DNA of 64,000 nucleotides from Holacanthus passer (GCA_025331565.1 JAFREQ010000090.1:1773001-1837000); one strand, 5' to 3'. Shown: positions 23,194 through 36,507, numbered from the stretch's first letter. Made by a program: numbers and translations. The notes: a model not told the origin generated them from the sequence alone.

Positions 23194-26100
23194 AGAGAGA
23201 GAGCAGAAGTGACAATTAAGAGAGAGGTAGAAATGAACAGAGGAGAGAAGAGAGGGGTGAGTGAGGTTGGAGAGGAGAGTCAGGTGGGTGGAGTCCAGGT
23301 GGGCCTTTAAGTCAATAGTGAAATCCTGCTGAGCTGTCGGTCGGTGTAAAAGCTTTCCCAGCTGACAGCCACTAAGTAGAGCTGCAGAGAACGGGGGCTC
23401 TGACCTGACAGAGAGAGCAGGGTCTCTCTCTCTCTTTTATTTATATTTTAAATATCAAGTGCCACTTAAGCCCAGACAACACTTTCTGCTGACTGCGTGC
23501 AATGTTGAAATTGGCTACTTGGCAATACTGAGCAATTTCACATCCTTCGTTCTATAAAGAATTATTGGAAATAATCCAGCAAGATTGTTGTTTTTTAATC
23601 ATGCAGGTTTTTGGTGGTTTGGTGCCACCTTCAGTCGACTCAGCCCGGCGGACTCTCGTGGTTTAATATTCCAGCTCTTCCATTTATTCTGCTGGATCAT
23701 TGCACACACAATGATTTTCTACAGAAAAGCCGAACAGCAGTTTTGATGCAAATTATTTTGAAATCACAGTCAGGCCAAGATTTAATGTTGCCTTCTTATT
23801 CTTGTTTATTTATGTCAATTAATACATGGCTCACGTTCCACTAATGTTTTACAAGCACGACTGACCCAAAGTGTCTTCTGACTTAATTTTCTTCCAACTT
23901 AAACACACGACTACGCTGGCTTTGTTTTGAGCTGTGAGTTCTGCCAAATCACTTCTGTTTCCAGTGTAGATGAAGAACTCCAACCCTCGTGGTCTGTTCC
24001 ACTTTTACTTTATTCATTTCTCCTTCCTTTCAATGAAAAAAGCAAAACATAAAAAAACACAATATGATTGTATCTTGCACCTGTTAACAACAACCATGAA
24101 GATCTCAACTATGTAGCATAAATTGAGCCTTGTATTACACTATAGTTCATCCAATTCAATTCAATTCAGAGACATGCAATACTCTAATCCACAGGTGTGA
24201 CGATAACGATAACAACAGTATGGAACAGAGACACGTGTGCAGTCGGAGGCTCACTTGGATCAGCTGGTTGATAAGAGCCAGAAACATCCAGTCGCATTGA
24301 TTCAGATGTACAAGCCGACCTTTGCAACCTCGTCCTCGCGTAGATTTTTTTGTTGTTGCAATGCTATAAATGGTTCAGTTACTGAGATGCATCTCTGACT
24401 AATCACACACGAGCTCAGAGGGACACGTGGAGTGAAGCTGATGAGCACAGTCAGTGAAGAGCAGCGTCACGACTGAGTCATTCTCATCTGAAGCGTGAAT
24501 CCATCCTCGTGTTCGTTCTTCATCCTCGTGGTCAGTGTTTGCGTCAACATGTTTTTGTCGCGCAGAAGAAAAGAAAAAGCTCCCGTCACGTCAATGTGAC
24601 ATCGAGTGACTGGTGCCGACTAGAAAGTCTTTTATTTCTTTTTACAGTAAAACAGGCAGAAGAAAGAAACTCAGACAAGGTCACTTTGTGCTGCACCTGC
24701 TTTCGAGTCCATTTCTTCTGTCTGTTTGCCTTCCTCTCTTCATTTATCAAAAATAACAAACAGAGAAAAGAGGAACATTTTGTTTCGGGAGAAGCGAGGT
24801 CGTTCAACAAAGTGCCAGTCTCCCCTTCGCTCCTGCTTTCATCTCCTCTCCTCACGGCTTCCTTCCTCCTCCTCTCCAGTTTTTCCTTCCACATCTTCTC
24901 GTCTTTTGTCTCTTGTGCTCGCTTCAAACGAACAGTTGCTACAGTGCATTTCTGTCCCCGGGATTAACAAAGTGGACGATTGAGCCGTGTGAGTTGGAGC
25001 TGCAGCATCATGACAGATAAATTGTCTGAGGCCAAAGGAAATGGAGCCAAAAGTTTATCTTCCTCTGAATAGCTGCATTTTTCCTCTGAACCTGTTTCTC
25101 TAACAGCTTGTACTGAATTTCTGTGCAGCACAATCACAGCTGGAGTTAGTTCTTAATCCAGTCATCCAAACAAGCAAGTCACTGAGTGGTGGACAGCAAA
25201 CAAGGCATGAAAACACATTCAACCACGGGAAAAGAAAAGTGGGGAAGGGACTGTTTAAAATGAGCTATGATGATATTACAGCAAATTCAACTAAATATGC
25301 TCATTTCAGACTAAAGTTAAAGTATTAAAGGAAAGTGTCGATTATATATTTTGGAGTTGGTTTTTATTCACTTTGTTTCTTCTTCCTAGTTGAGAATTAC
25401 AGAGGCTTCAGTGGAAATTATGAACGAGCTCTAATGTATTTGGTTTATCTTTATCATGGAGTCACATGTGGAGGTGGACAAAGCTCAAATCCAGGGAAAG
25501 ACTAAGTTAACTTTCTATCATGCAGAGTCACTACTTTCTCACACACAGCCGTAACTCACTGGTCTAATGCTAAAGATAGTTTTGTCATTGCCTCTATGCT
25601 TCCAGGAGAAAAGGCCTTCTGTCAATTATTTACCGATTGAAAAGTGAGTTGTGGATGAAGATCATGTTTAGACTTTCTTTGCCAAAGGATTTCATTTTAG
25701 AAGCTTGCTTTTTCTGCGCATGATGCAAAGACCAAAGAAGAAGAAGAAGGAGGAACATTTGGGTCAGTTTGGAGACGCCATCTGGAAGTTGCTCATGAAA
25801 TAATTTCACTTTGCAAGAACTGATGTTAATGAGACTCTTCAATCCTTTTGAGGCTAAATCACAAAGACTGCAGGGAACATCAGCTTCACTATGAGCAATT
25901 CAGCGTGACAAGAAAAGTAAAACACAAAAACAGTCAATATTTAGTATCGACGAGGGTGAAAATGTGCGTCAGTTTACTGGATGTCTCGTCAAACATTACT
26001 TTTTGCTCAGGTTGTTTTAATGCTCGAGTGACGCTGAGACTCAGCCAGGAAATAACCTGCAACAACACGTCTCATCCAGGATCATTTAACGATGTGGCTT

Positions 26101-28442
26101 CAAGTCAAAGAGGATAAACACAGAGAGAAATAAGCATAATGACTCTGACGACCCTCCATCTTCATCCCTCTCCTCTCCTCTGACTCCTCCGTCCCACTTT
26201 CCTCTCGTTGTCCTTTCACAATCTTCACTGTCAGGCTTCTCCGTCTTGCCCATTACTTCCATCACTCTCGCTCTCTCTCTTCCTCCTAATGGCCTTCTCT
26301 CTCTCTCTCTCTCTTTGTCGCTCTGTCCGTCCATTTCTGTCTGACTCATTTTCTCCACCTCCGTCTGTCGTGAACACTCTCATTCTGTCGAGCTGACGTT
26401 AGCAACCCACCGCTGGACAAACACCGGATCTGTTCAACTTTTTTTTTTAGATCACAGAAAACCGAAGGCACTTCCATTAATACACGTCAACATGTAGCTC
26501 AGACCTGCTTCACTGAAACGTACTGTGTTACCTCGATGTGGATAAAATATTAGCTCAGTTCTAAATAAGATGTCTGGATATCTTCTGTCCTGCAAATGAC
26601 CAAATCTTAAAAGGATTAGAAACAACTCACACACACACACACTCACTGTACATTTCACACTGCCAGATTCAGCTAAGAGTCAAATAAGGTTTTACCCAAA
26701 CGCTTTTTAACAACAGGAGGAAAATCAAAGCACCAGAACTCAGATATCAAGTGCATCTCTTGAAACGACGCTCGTCCTATCTTTGCTCATATCAACAAAA
26801 GCCGCAGGCACCATCTCAGATCACGGCAGGATCTTTGTTACGCTGATTATCCGGATGTTACACTTTTAATACTTCTCTGTTCAGAGCAAATAAACTGTGT
26901 GGAAAGAAGCAGGTGTGAAAGCCGGGGTTTGATTTACTGAGTCTGAAACAAGAAACGAGTCTAAATCCGAAACCTTTATTCTCAATCCTTCATTGAAGCT
27001 AGTTGGGTTTAATAAAGTTTTGAGGAGATGTTTTATGAAAAGCCTCAAATCTCACCTTTATCATACATTTAGGCAAAATATTATGCAAAATGTCTGATTT
27101 TATGGTCAAAACATTGCCTTAAAAATAAATGATTTACTGGGGCTTGGTTTGATGCGACACACAACAATAAAGAAAGAATTCATTTCCAGGGTTAAATAAA
27201 TAAAAAATTGAAGGTAGCCACGAATGATCACTTTTTCCTTTTCTTGCTCTCTCCCACTCTCTCTTCCTCCCTGGTGGCATTTTAAGTGGCTTTAAACTGA
27301 CACAAAGGGCTCAATGCTGGATCGAGGGGCTTAGAACGCGCCGTGACCCCGACCGGCCTCCCCGTCCGACACATCTCAGCCCGGCACACACACGGGGGAA
27401 AACACACATACACAAACACTGTGTCGCTCTCTGACCCACGAGGTGTGGAGAGTGCCCCCCTGTCGTGCCCTCCTTAGCCGATTAGACCGGCCATGCGTGT
27501 CTGCCCCCGCAGGGCAGAAAATTGTCGTGTCCAATCCTCTCTCCACCCGAAACCCCTTTTTCCATTTCCTCCTCTCTCTGTCTGTCTGTCTCTGTCGCTG
27601 TCCTCCACAGGGAGTCTGCTGGATTCAGAGGAAATGGTGCTGATCAGGGAGCGAGACAGATAGAGAGAGTGTGTGCGTGTGTGTGAGTTCCACTTTAGGT
27701 GCGAACATTTTTCAACAACCCTATTTTGAAATTTCAGGATTTTTTTTCCTCCTGAATGTCAGTGTGCATTTATACATAAATCCAGAGCAGAACTTATGAT
27801 CTATTTGTTGCAGTGTCATGTTCACAGATCCAGGCTGCCGTTACAACCCGTCTGTTCAGAGGTGAGTCCAAGTAATTCACAGCGACTGAGACTCGACCTG
27901 GGGCCCGAATTAGACGGGGTCCAAATATAATCCATGCAGTTTGAGTCGAGGTAGGGTCCCAGTTTCCTGTAGGTCAATAAACAAAATACCTGATCAGGTT
28001 CAGACGGATGATTCTGGTATTTAAAGCGACTTCACATTGAGATTTACATGAATATTTAATTCTGCTCTTTTCAACCATCAGCTTTTCTCTGGTCCCTTTG
28101 GTTCATCTGTCTAATAAAACATTTATGCATGTTTCTTTTTCTTGAACTAAACATGAAAAAACAGAATGTTTTGAGTCAGATCTAATATTTTGCTGCCTGA
28201 AAGGTGGATAAATGTTGTCAACTTAAGAAGAAGCAATTAGGCTGCTTGCACACGACATGCAGAGTGTTTGCTGCTCGGTTCAGGGCACAGTGGACACAGA
28301 GAACAGCTCACAGCCGACGTGTCAGAATCGTGAATAAACAAAAAGACAATGCACGTTTATTTTAGATGCAAGAAGTAAATTAATGTGTCTGATAGTTTAA
28401 GTGTGAATGTATAAACCAAATGTTTCAGAGTGCAGCATCACA

Positions 28443-28550
28443 GGGAAAATATACAGCAGCTCCGTTTACTGCTGCATTTAAAACACATCACGATGTGAAC
28501 AGCATCACAAATATTCATTCTTCTTTGTTGGACTATTAACAGATCTGTTG
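28443..28550 (+). repeat. Dispersed repeat, copy A
   Basis: About 108 bases that recur at 32888-33003 in the same orientation. Shared landmarks include GTTTACTGCTGCA, ACATCACGATGTGAACAGCA, ATTCATTC, TTTGTTGGA and AGATCTG. By eye the copies are roughly 85% identical, with small indels. No family is recognised and no coding or tRNA-like promoter is visible. Confidence 0.8.
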
Positions 28551-28579
28551 GGAGCATTAACAGGTCCCAGTGTTTTGTA

Positions 28580-28705
28580 TACTCTTTGCAGATTATGCCT
28601 TTTCAGCAGAAAGTAATTGCAGTCAATAAAAGTGATTTATATGGGCTGACATTCATGTTTAATTAAGTGCTAATTACAATATATCTTCAAATGAAGGTCA
28701 CAAGG
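28580..28705. promoter_or_regulatory. Candidate conserved non-coding element
   Basis: A dense run of homeodomain/POU-like words without simple repeats: GTAATTGC, CAATAAAAG, GATTTATATGG, CATGTTTAATTAAG, GCTAATTAC. It has no coding frame and directly follows dispersed repeat copy A. This is the kind of sequence that is often deeply conserved in vertebrate introns, but conservation is not tested here. Confidence 0.3.
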
Positions 28706-29416
28706 AGAATCCGAGGGTTTGTCTTCTCCTTCGTCTCAGAGAGAAACGACACACTGTGACACTTCAAAACACCATTTTCATATCTACCAGTTATTTGTGA
28801 CACAAGCATCCTTTCAGATCAACCAGTGTTCCGAGTGAAACCTGCAAATCTGTCAACCCACCAATTCATAGACGCCGCATACGACTCGCGACCTCTGACC
28901 TTTGGAGCGGGCGAGCGAGCATGTGAGCTGCGTTTTTCCTTCCTCGTGGCATTTGAGACGGAGCTGTTTTCTTTTAATGAATAAAACAAGCGAAAAAGTG
29001 CAGTTTGCCATTCGTATCTGAATTCAGCTCATAGCCCGAGGAGAGAGAGACGGAGCGAGCAGGCGGACATGTTTGAGGTATTTCCAGGAAAAAAGAAAAT
29101 CCCTTCCAGCTCTGAGAGTGAGAGGAGATTTTACGGCACAAAGTGGGATCTTTATCCCTGTAATCAGACAGATCCAACAGGAGATAGGCTGTACCTCGCC
29201 CCTTCTCCTCCTCACTCCTCTCTCCTCCACATGAAAGCTGCTCTTTATGTCTCGTAAACAGTTTGTTGTCACCTACAGCTGGAAAACAGGTGAACAAAAA
29301 GGAGCTGAACTGAGAGAGACACATTCTGTCGTCTCTCCTGCAGCCGGTCCTCCAGCACTATCCCGACAACTCTACACTTTCATATTTAAAACATATCAAC
29401 ACACAGAGTCACTGGT

Positions 29417-30054
29417 TAGACAAGGAGAGGAAACGAGGCGAGGAAACATGGAGGGGAGAGGAAATGAGAAGAGGAGAGGTAACGAGGTGAGGAGAGGAAA
29501 CGAGGAGATGAGATGAGAGGAGAATAGATAAAAGAAAACAAGAAGAAAAGAAGAGTGGTGATGGGAGGAGAGGAAACAAGACAACGAGAGAAAATATGAT
29601 GAGCGAATGAGAGGAGAGGAAACAAGGAGATGAGAGGAAATGAGAAGAAAAGAAGGGGATGATGAGACAAAATGAAGAAAGAAGAGAAGACGACAGAAGA
29701 GGAAACAATGAGATAAAAAAACGAGAGGAAACAGACTTGGAGAGAAGAGCTAAGGAGAGGGAAGGAACCAAGAACATGAAAAGAAACAAGGCAATGAACG
29801 AGAGGCAGGAGAAGCAGAAAAGAGACGGGGATGAAAAGAAAGAGAAGTAGAAGAGAAAAAGCTTAGACGTGCAGAAGAACACAGTTGTGGGGATGAAAAG
29901 ATGAAACATATGAAAGCAAAGCTGCAGAGATGAGAGGAGGAGGAGGAGGGAGAACAAGGGGGAGGATGGAGGGCAGGAGAAGGAGAGATGACGAGACAGA
30001 GGCGAGGGAGCGAGGAGATGACAGGGCTGAAATCAGGAGGAGAAACGAGGAGTG
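29417..30054 (+). repeat. Polypurine minisatellite block 1
   Basis: About 640 bases that are almost entirely A and G on the plus strand, built from variants of GAGAGGAAACAAG and AGGAGATGAGAGGAAATG. Higher-order structure is present: 29513-29853 recurs with small changes in block 2 at 30883-31185, sharing phrases such as AGATAAAAGAAAACAAGAA, GGTGATGGGAGGAGAGGA and GGGAAGGAACCAAGAA. Minus-strand frames here read as Ser/Phe/Leu runs and are not genes. Such a tract can form triplex (H-) DNA. Confidence 0.93.
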
Positions 30055-30066
30055 ATATCCTTTAAA

Positions 30067-30091
30067 AACACACACACACACACACACACAC
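30067..30091. repeat. (CA)n microsatellite
   Basis: About 12 CA units at the right edge of polypurine block 1. Confidence 0.95.
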
Positions 30092-30756
30092 TCTGGCTTT
30101 AAGCTGCACCGCTGGGACTCGGTGGCTCAGAGTTGCTCTCTGTGTTGGTGGGAATGGAGTCGGCTGCTTGTCAAGCGAATCGCTTAGTGGTGTTTGAAGG
30201 CTCCCAGAGCGGGAGCGAGATCGAGTGTCATGTTGAATCAGCCCGTCGCTCCCAGAGCCCGAATTCACCACTACAGCAAATTATTTACAATTTTCATCTA
30301 TTAGAGAGTTAATCTGTCTGTAGATTCTGCTGCCTCACACGTTCACACACTCCGTCCGCCTTCCTGCCGTCCTCTAACCGCTGCTCTCCTTCTTTGCTCT
30401 CTTCTTCTTCCTCTCAGTTCTTTGTCATAATGTAAAGTGGGAGGAGTCACAAATATCGTTTCCGACGGCTCGACAATAAACCAATATTATGAATCTCTTT
30501 TCCCCATTAATTTGTTTATTCTCACTGGTCTGAATCAAACATTATTAAACTGAGAACAGCTAGAACAATCAATCAGCCCAGTCCTGAAAGCACATCGTCA
30601 TTAATCTTTCACTTTTCCTCCACTGATACCACAGAGAGAAGCAGCGTCATCGCTCAAAACTTTTTGCCTCCATCCACTGTTCAGGCTCTTAAAGGCATCT
30701 TGCAGATGTAAAAATGCCAACAACTAAGAGCTCAGAATATGAGAAGTGTCTGTCAA
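30092..30756. other. Spacer between the two polypurine blocks
   Basis: Ordinary mixed sequence of about 660 bases separates the two related purine blocks, including a few CpGs near 30.2 kb. I see no gene or recognisable repeat here. Confidence 0.5.
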
Positions 30757-31420
30757 TAAGACAAAGAGAGGAAAAGAAGCCAAGAGGTAAGGAGAGGAAA
30801 CAAGGAGAGGAAGTGAGCGGAAATGAGAAGAAGAGAGGAAACAAGAAGAGGAGAGATAATGAGGAGAGGAGACAAGATGACATGAGAGAATAATAGATAA
30901 AAGAAAACAAGAACAAAAGAAGACTGGTGATGGGAGGAGAGGAGAAGAAAAGAAGGGGATGATGAGAGGAAATGAAGATAGAAGAGAAGACAGCAGAAGA
31001 AGAAAAGAAACAATGACATAAAAAATGAGAGGAAATGAGGAAAGGAAAAGAGGAGACAAGGAGAGAAGAGCAAGGGAAAGGGAAGGAACCAAGAATATGA
31101 AAGGAGACAAGGCAATGAACAAAGAGGACTGGAGAAGCAAGAGGAAAAGAGACAGGGATGAAAGGGAGGAGAACAAAGTAGAGAAGAGAGGAGAGAAAAT
31201 AAGGAGAGGAAACAAGACAACGAGAGAAAATATGATGAGAGAATGAGAGGAAAAGAAGAAGAATGATGAAAGGAGAGGAGATGAAGATGTAAGAGGAGAC
31301 GATAGAAGAGGAGAGGAAACAAAGAGATTAAATCAATGAGAGGAAACAAGGAAAGGAAAAGGGGAGACAAGGATAGGAGAGCATAGGAAAGGGAAGGAAC
31401 CAAGAAAAGATAAGTTTAAA
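30757..31420 (+). repeat. Polypurine minisatellite block 2
   Basis: A second A/G-only tract of about 660 bases. It contains a copy of the block 1 higher-order unit (30883-31185) and a partial third copy (about 31195-31410). The third copy shares ACAAGACAACGAGAGAAAAT with block 1 (29575-29620), a phrase missing from the second copy. This mosaic suggests unequal exchange among units. Confidence 0.93.
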
Positions 31421-32887
31421 AGAAGAAGCATATTAACAGTCGTAATAATGTCTTTGCTGTTTCCACTAAATTTCCACCATATTCTCTTTGTCACCCTGTT
31501 TCTGCCTCTGTTCATCTTTTCTGTCTGTCTTCTCTCCACTTGTTTATATTTTGTCCCCGTCATTTCCTCAGCGTGGGACAGCGGCTCACATCCTTGACTC
31601 CACACACCTGCATATTAAGCACACGGTACGAGTGTGTGTGTCTGTGTACGAGTGAACGACAGAGAGCGGCGCGAGTGAGTGTGTGTGAGTCGACAGTTGC
31701 GTCGAATTTCCATTTTAATCAGCACGTCGCTGAGCGAACAATCCTATTACCGCCAGGGAGGACAGAAGGGCCACTCCACAACCTCTCCCTCCTTCTCCCT
31801 TCATCCCTCTCTCTCTCCGTCCATCCCTCTCTCTGAGACGACAAATTAATCATCCCTCTAATGCCTCATGAAAGCCAAACTTTTTTTTTCTGCCTCTTCT
31901 TAATTCGGGAGGTGGAGTATATCTTTTATTCACCCTCCTCCTCCTCGTCCTCTTCCTCCAGACGCACACACCCACAAAGACACACACTTTCTCCGTCCTC
32001 TCCACTTCTCCTTTCACTATTAGTGTTGGAAAGATTAATGTGTTTTCTGGCTGCTGAGGATGTGTAGTTGCATCCACAAGGGAGCAAATACACACAAATA
32101 CATACCTGGTTGCATACACACATACAAGCTCTGTTACTGTATAAACGTACACACACACACGTGCACATGGACCCACGCAGCAATGCTCCAAAGGCCATCA
32201 TCATTCCTGAAAATGCTTTTCCCCCCCTCCAAATTCAGTATTGATGGATTGCAGAGGAGGAGGAGGAGTGGAGATATCGATCACGGAGAAAAGAGGAGAA
32301 CAGAGAAACACACTCATCATTAAGAGGGCTGAGAAGAAAAGGCTGTAAACCGAGGAAACGGCCTAATGAGAAAGAATATGGGAGCCAGACACCGAACCAT
32401 AGCACAGCTCCGAGCCGCCATCTAGGAAATTTGTCAGTGGTCTGGTTTTGCTGTCGTGATTGACTGCTGCTTCATTTGGAGGAACAACTGAAGGAGCCTT
32501 TGTGGACGGATTAAGATTGTTCAGGCCGATTGGTGCATCTTACATATATAGTTAAAGCGTCAGTGTGCTTCAAACAAAGCGCTTGTCACAATGATCAACA
32601 GCATCTTAAAACCTCCTTTCTAACAGCAGAATCACGGGACGTCGAATAATTTGTGCAACTTTCTGAGACGGACAAACCAGCCATCGCTTTACACAGCGAC
32701 TGGCTGCGTGTTCGGAGGAGGGAGAGAAGGCAGAGCCTGAACTTGTCGTTCTTCTGCCGTCACTTTTTGTGCATGAAACTGAGCACAATTCATGACATCA
32801 ACACTGTAAATACATGCAAAAGATGCAGGTTTTACAGAGAGATGCAAACAGCTGATCCAGGGATTCAAACCTCATCTGATCATAACT

Positions 32888-33003
32888 GGGAAATACACAG
32901 TAGCTCTGTTTACTGCTGCACTTACAAAACATCACGATGTGAACAGCATCACAAACTATTCATTCTTTGTTGGATTATTGTGTGTATGAAAAGATCTGCT
33001 GTT
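32888..33003 (+). repeat. Dispersed repeat, copy B
   Basis: Second copy of the element at 28443-28550, same orientation, 4.4 kb away. Both ends of similarity are abrupt (GGGAAA on the left, AGATCTG on the right), as expected for a defined unit rather than random drift. Confidence 0.8.
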
Positions 33004-34758
33004 AGGAAATGAAAGAGGAGAAGTTCATCATGGTGCCAACACAGTCCTTTAGATGACCCTGGATTGTGTCATGACAAAAGTTCCACTTGCAGTGTGGGAT
33101 GTGGAATACCTACTGCCAACAGTTCACACGATGCTGATTGAGCCTCTCGCTGTATTTGGCAGCTTATCAGAGTTCTTAAATCTGGTGTCTGTGGTGGCAT
33201 CCTGGCACTGACACACCGGCAGTGATGTGTTTTACATCAACCAGCAATGACTGCATGTGTGATGATGGAGCATGGTGGAGCCTCTGGTGTCAGAAGCACG
33301 TCAACGTGTTTGTGTAATTACTCTCTGCAAGAAAGGGGAGACAAAAGTTCTGCAACGGAGGTTTAAGACACATTGCTATTATAGTAAAACTCAAGCTTTG
33401 GTAGCTTCAGCACAAATGATCTCGCAGCCAACTAGCTCTTCGGACCCTTGTGTGATTATTTCAAACGAGGTATAAATATGGAAAAGCTTTGCCACAAACA
33501 ACTAAGAAAGATCCAAACATTTATGAACACAGTTAAAATGTGATGCTGAGATCAATGATGAATGTCTGAGATTTTAATATTTTACTTTCTACAAACCTTA
33601 AATAGAGTAGCTTCACAGATTTTACACCGTTTTTATTTGAAAGCTCCTTAAGGGGGTAATTAGAGGTTAAGGTTCTTTGGAGGTATAAAGTTTTACCAGA
33701 CATCAGCATTTTTCTGTTCAGTGGAAAGTTGCAAACCTGCTCTCTCTTCATTGTACTGTTGACTTGGTCGTCTGAGGTGTTTTGAGGAAATCTGACCTAA
33801 AAACAATTATTTGTTCTCCTCAGAGCGGCTGCTGAACAAAACACAGCAGCTCGACTCTCGCCCAGGAGGAGCTGTTTGAAAGACTCGCGGGTGAATCCTG
33901 GTGAAATGCAATTCAGCATAAGGGTCAAAACCTTTTCGTCAAAAGCTTCCAATGTGAGAATAAAGGGAAATACAGGGCATTTTAAAGTATTACTGTTTGT
34001 GTCTGACGGCCAATTTAGTCTGTGGCTGAGTCATTCTTCTGTTTTCCACTGTTAGATTTCTTACTGCTGACGGCCTCGTTTTGGTTGTTGGACTAAGTCA
34101 TATTTTATTCCAACACATATGAATCATATCAAAATAATATAATTACTAACAGACTAATTTTGGTATAAGAAACAATGGTTAAGCATCTGTGATCGTCAAT
34201 ATGTGAGTTTCCCTGTTGTTAGAGACGTTGCAGTTTTGTGATTATTGACTGCAGGTTCCCCAGAGGTTCATGTTAGCAGGCCACAGTTCTGAGCAGGAGT
34301 ATTCCTCCTCAGTTTCTGGGATTACAAACTGTAATGGACTGGAACGACTGAATTTGAAATCTCTTATACTGATCTTTTATGAAAAAGACTAAGCACAGTA
34401 CTGCAAATATAACTGTTACAACGATGGACGAACATGCAGACAAATCCTGCTCATTCTGCTCCTTGGTAAACATGAGGGAAAGACTGTGGTCATGAAAACC
34501 ACTCCATCCTCCACCTGCTGAAGCTCTTATTAGCAGTGATGCCCTCATTTACTGCTCCTACAGACGAGTATTCATCCGCTCCCTCTCTCAGGAAACCACA
34601 GCTGCTTTGCTCCACTGAGTTCTGCTCAGTTTCACACAGACACTGTGGACGCACACTCCTTGTTCCGTTTTCACTACATATGTTTTATCTCTCTGATTCA
34701 CACACTCTTGTCTCAGCGTATCTCAGAACTGAGATGCAAGAATTGATGCTGGCAGGGA

Positions 34759-34980
34759 AACACACACACACACACACGATGCACTCACTGGCTGAGTGTT
34801 CAGGACATAATGGCTGCGCCTGCTTGGTCAGCTGAACCTGAAACTGGCACTAAACTACACGATGGACAGAGTCAGACGGAGGGAGAGAGAGGAAGGAGGG
34901 AAGGCAGGGAGACGGAGGGAACAAGGAGGGAGAGGAAAGAAGGAAGACAAGAGAAGAGAAAGTGAGAGAGAAGGTGTGTG
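34759..34980. repeat. Short (CA)n and a GA-rich purine tract
   Basis: (CA)10 at 34759-34778, then about 120 bases of almost pure purine on the plus strand (34859-34975) made of GGAGGGAGA and AGGAAGG variants. It is not clearly homologous to the 29-31 kb blocks. Confidence 0.85.
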
Positions 34981-35454
34981 AAAACTGCAGCGAAGGCCTG
35001 ATCAAAGGATGTTGCAGAAGAAGAAGACATTAAGAATTAGTCTTTTATTATTTTACCCAAGATGCAGCAGAGGTAACGGTGGGACAGTGAACCTGCACTC
35101 ACAGCAATAAAAACCGTGAAGGGGTCATAAAGACTCCAGAACATCTGAAACATTGTGATACCAACACTTACAGGCTGAAAATAAAATGTGGTTTTATGAA
35201 GTTTGGTCAAAGATCAAATGAAACATCTGTTTGTTCCCTCTGAAATATGTTGAGGGGACGTGATGATGAGAAGGGCAAGATGTTCTTTAAAGGCAAGAAC
35301 AAAAACGTGTCTCTGACTGATAAAAGTTGTAAAAAATAAAAACAACTAGGGACAAAAGAAAAAGATAACTCTGCAAAAACTCTCAAATTTAAGACAGAGA
35401 TCCCATCATAAAATGTTAACTCCCATACTTTTACTGCTCGGTGTGTCTCTGCAG

Positions 35455-35481
35455 ATATTGTTCACCGCCTGCCGCTTCAAG
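35455..35481 (+). other. Weak 27-base microexon candidate
   Basis: A pyrimidine-rich acceptor (CTCGGTGTGTCTCTGCAG) and a donor (AAG/GTAAAT) frame 27 bases, nine codons ILFTACRFK. An upstream in-frame ATG gives MLTPILLLLGVSLQ, which looks like a signal peptide if the sequence is read unspliced. It sits antisense inside an atrnl1 intron and has no visible partners. Such pairs arise by chance in tens of kilobases, so confidence is low. Confidence 0.12.
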
Positions 35482-36507
35482 GTAAATCCTCCACTGCAGG
35501 GGAGGAAGGAGGAGGAAGTAAAAGTCCAACGGGCTCTCAGCTCCTCTGGCAGCCTCCAGCGCTCTTCAGGTTCAGCGGCAGGAAGGAAGAAATGTGGCTT
35601 TAAATACACATCTGACCAGAGCAGAGCTCCTGTGCCTTTTCAAACCTGGTCCTAATGGACAGTGGAGCGACACCACGTCACAGTCACAGATCAATTACGA
35701 TCATTCATTTCCACAAAAATAAGCTCCTGCATTTCCTCTGATCAATCTCTTAGCTACATTTTGAAAAATTCATCTTATCACTGCGACTGTCTCATGTCCA
35801 ACGTATCAGCTTGTTCAAATTACTCCAGATGTCTCGTGTGTCCGACATCTTTGGAAAGTCTCCGGCTGAATTTCAGATGATGTCGTGTTGATCAGAACAA
35901 TGTTTAGCTGAGTGGCATGAGTTTGTACTGACCGACCCGAGGGGAGGCTGCTGCTTGTCAAGGTACCAAAAAATGGAGCCTGCAAGTCAGTTCATGGAGA
36001 CAGAACGTACTGCACTGCTACATCACATGACTGGTTCTGATCCTGACATTTTTTTTCCTGATCCCAACCACTCAACCAAACATCTATCGCTAATTCTAGC
36101 CAAACAACAAACACTAACCAATTCTGTAGGTCTTTTCACACATTTTTCAGATTATTGGGGTCTTGGAATAATCGGTTGGACGTCGGAAATCACTGGGCTC
36201 ATGTTCCCAGGTTGAAGACCCTTATAGAACTCCCTGATCCCTCTCCGTGGAGACTTTAAGCGTGTGGGGATTCAGGGCCCAGATGTGAAGCATTAACTGT
36301 ACTGCTGCTGGTATTTTCATTAAACTAGTCTGGACTGTTAATACGCTGCAACATTTCATACTCAGTCAACAACTTCAGTTGATGTAAACAGGAAGTGACT
36401 CTACTGGAACTTGATGCAACCAGGTAACATTCATAGTAATCATATTTGACAGCTTCTCATTTTAAAGATCTAAATCCTGTTTCATTTTTGATTTTTGATC
36501 TTATTAC

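Noticed and set aside
24151..24168. ATTCAATTCAATTCA tail of an interspersed repeat
   Set aside because: Only three units with no recognisable body; too little to call.
29409..31403. Long minus-strand frames (182 and 216 residues) rich in Ser, Phe and Leu
   Set aside because: They are direct translations of the polypurine minisatellite, where stop codons are rare by composition.
32860..32872. Pol III B-box-like GGTTTGAATCC on the minus strand, suggesting a tRNA or SINE
   Set aside because: No A-box at the right distance and no cloverleaf could be traced.
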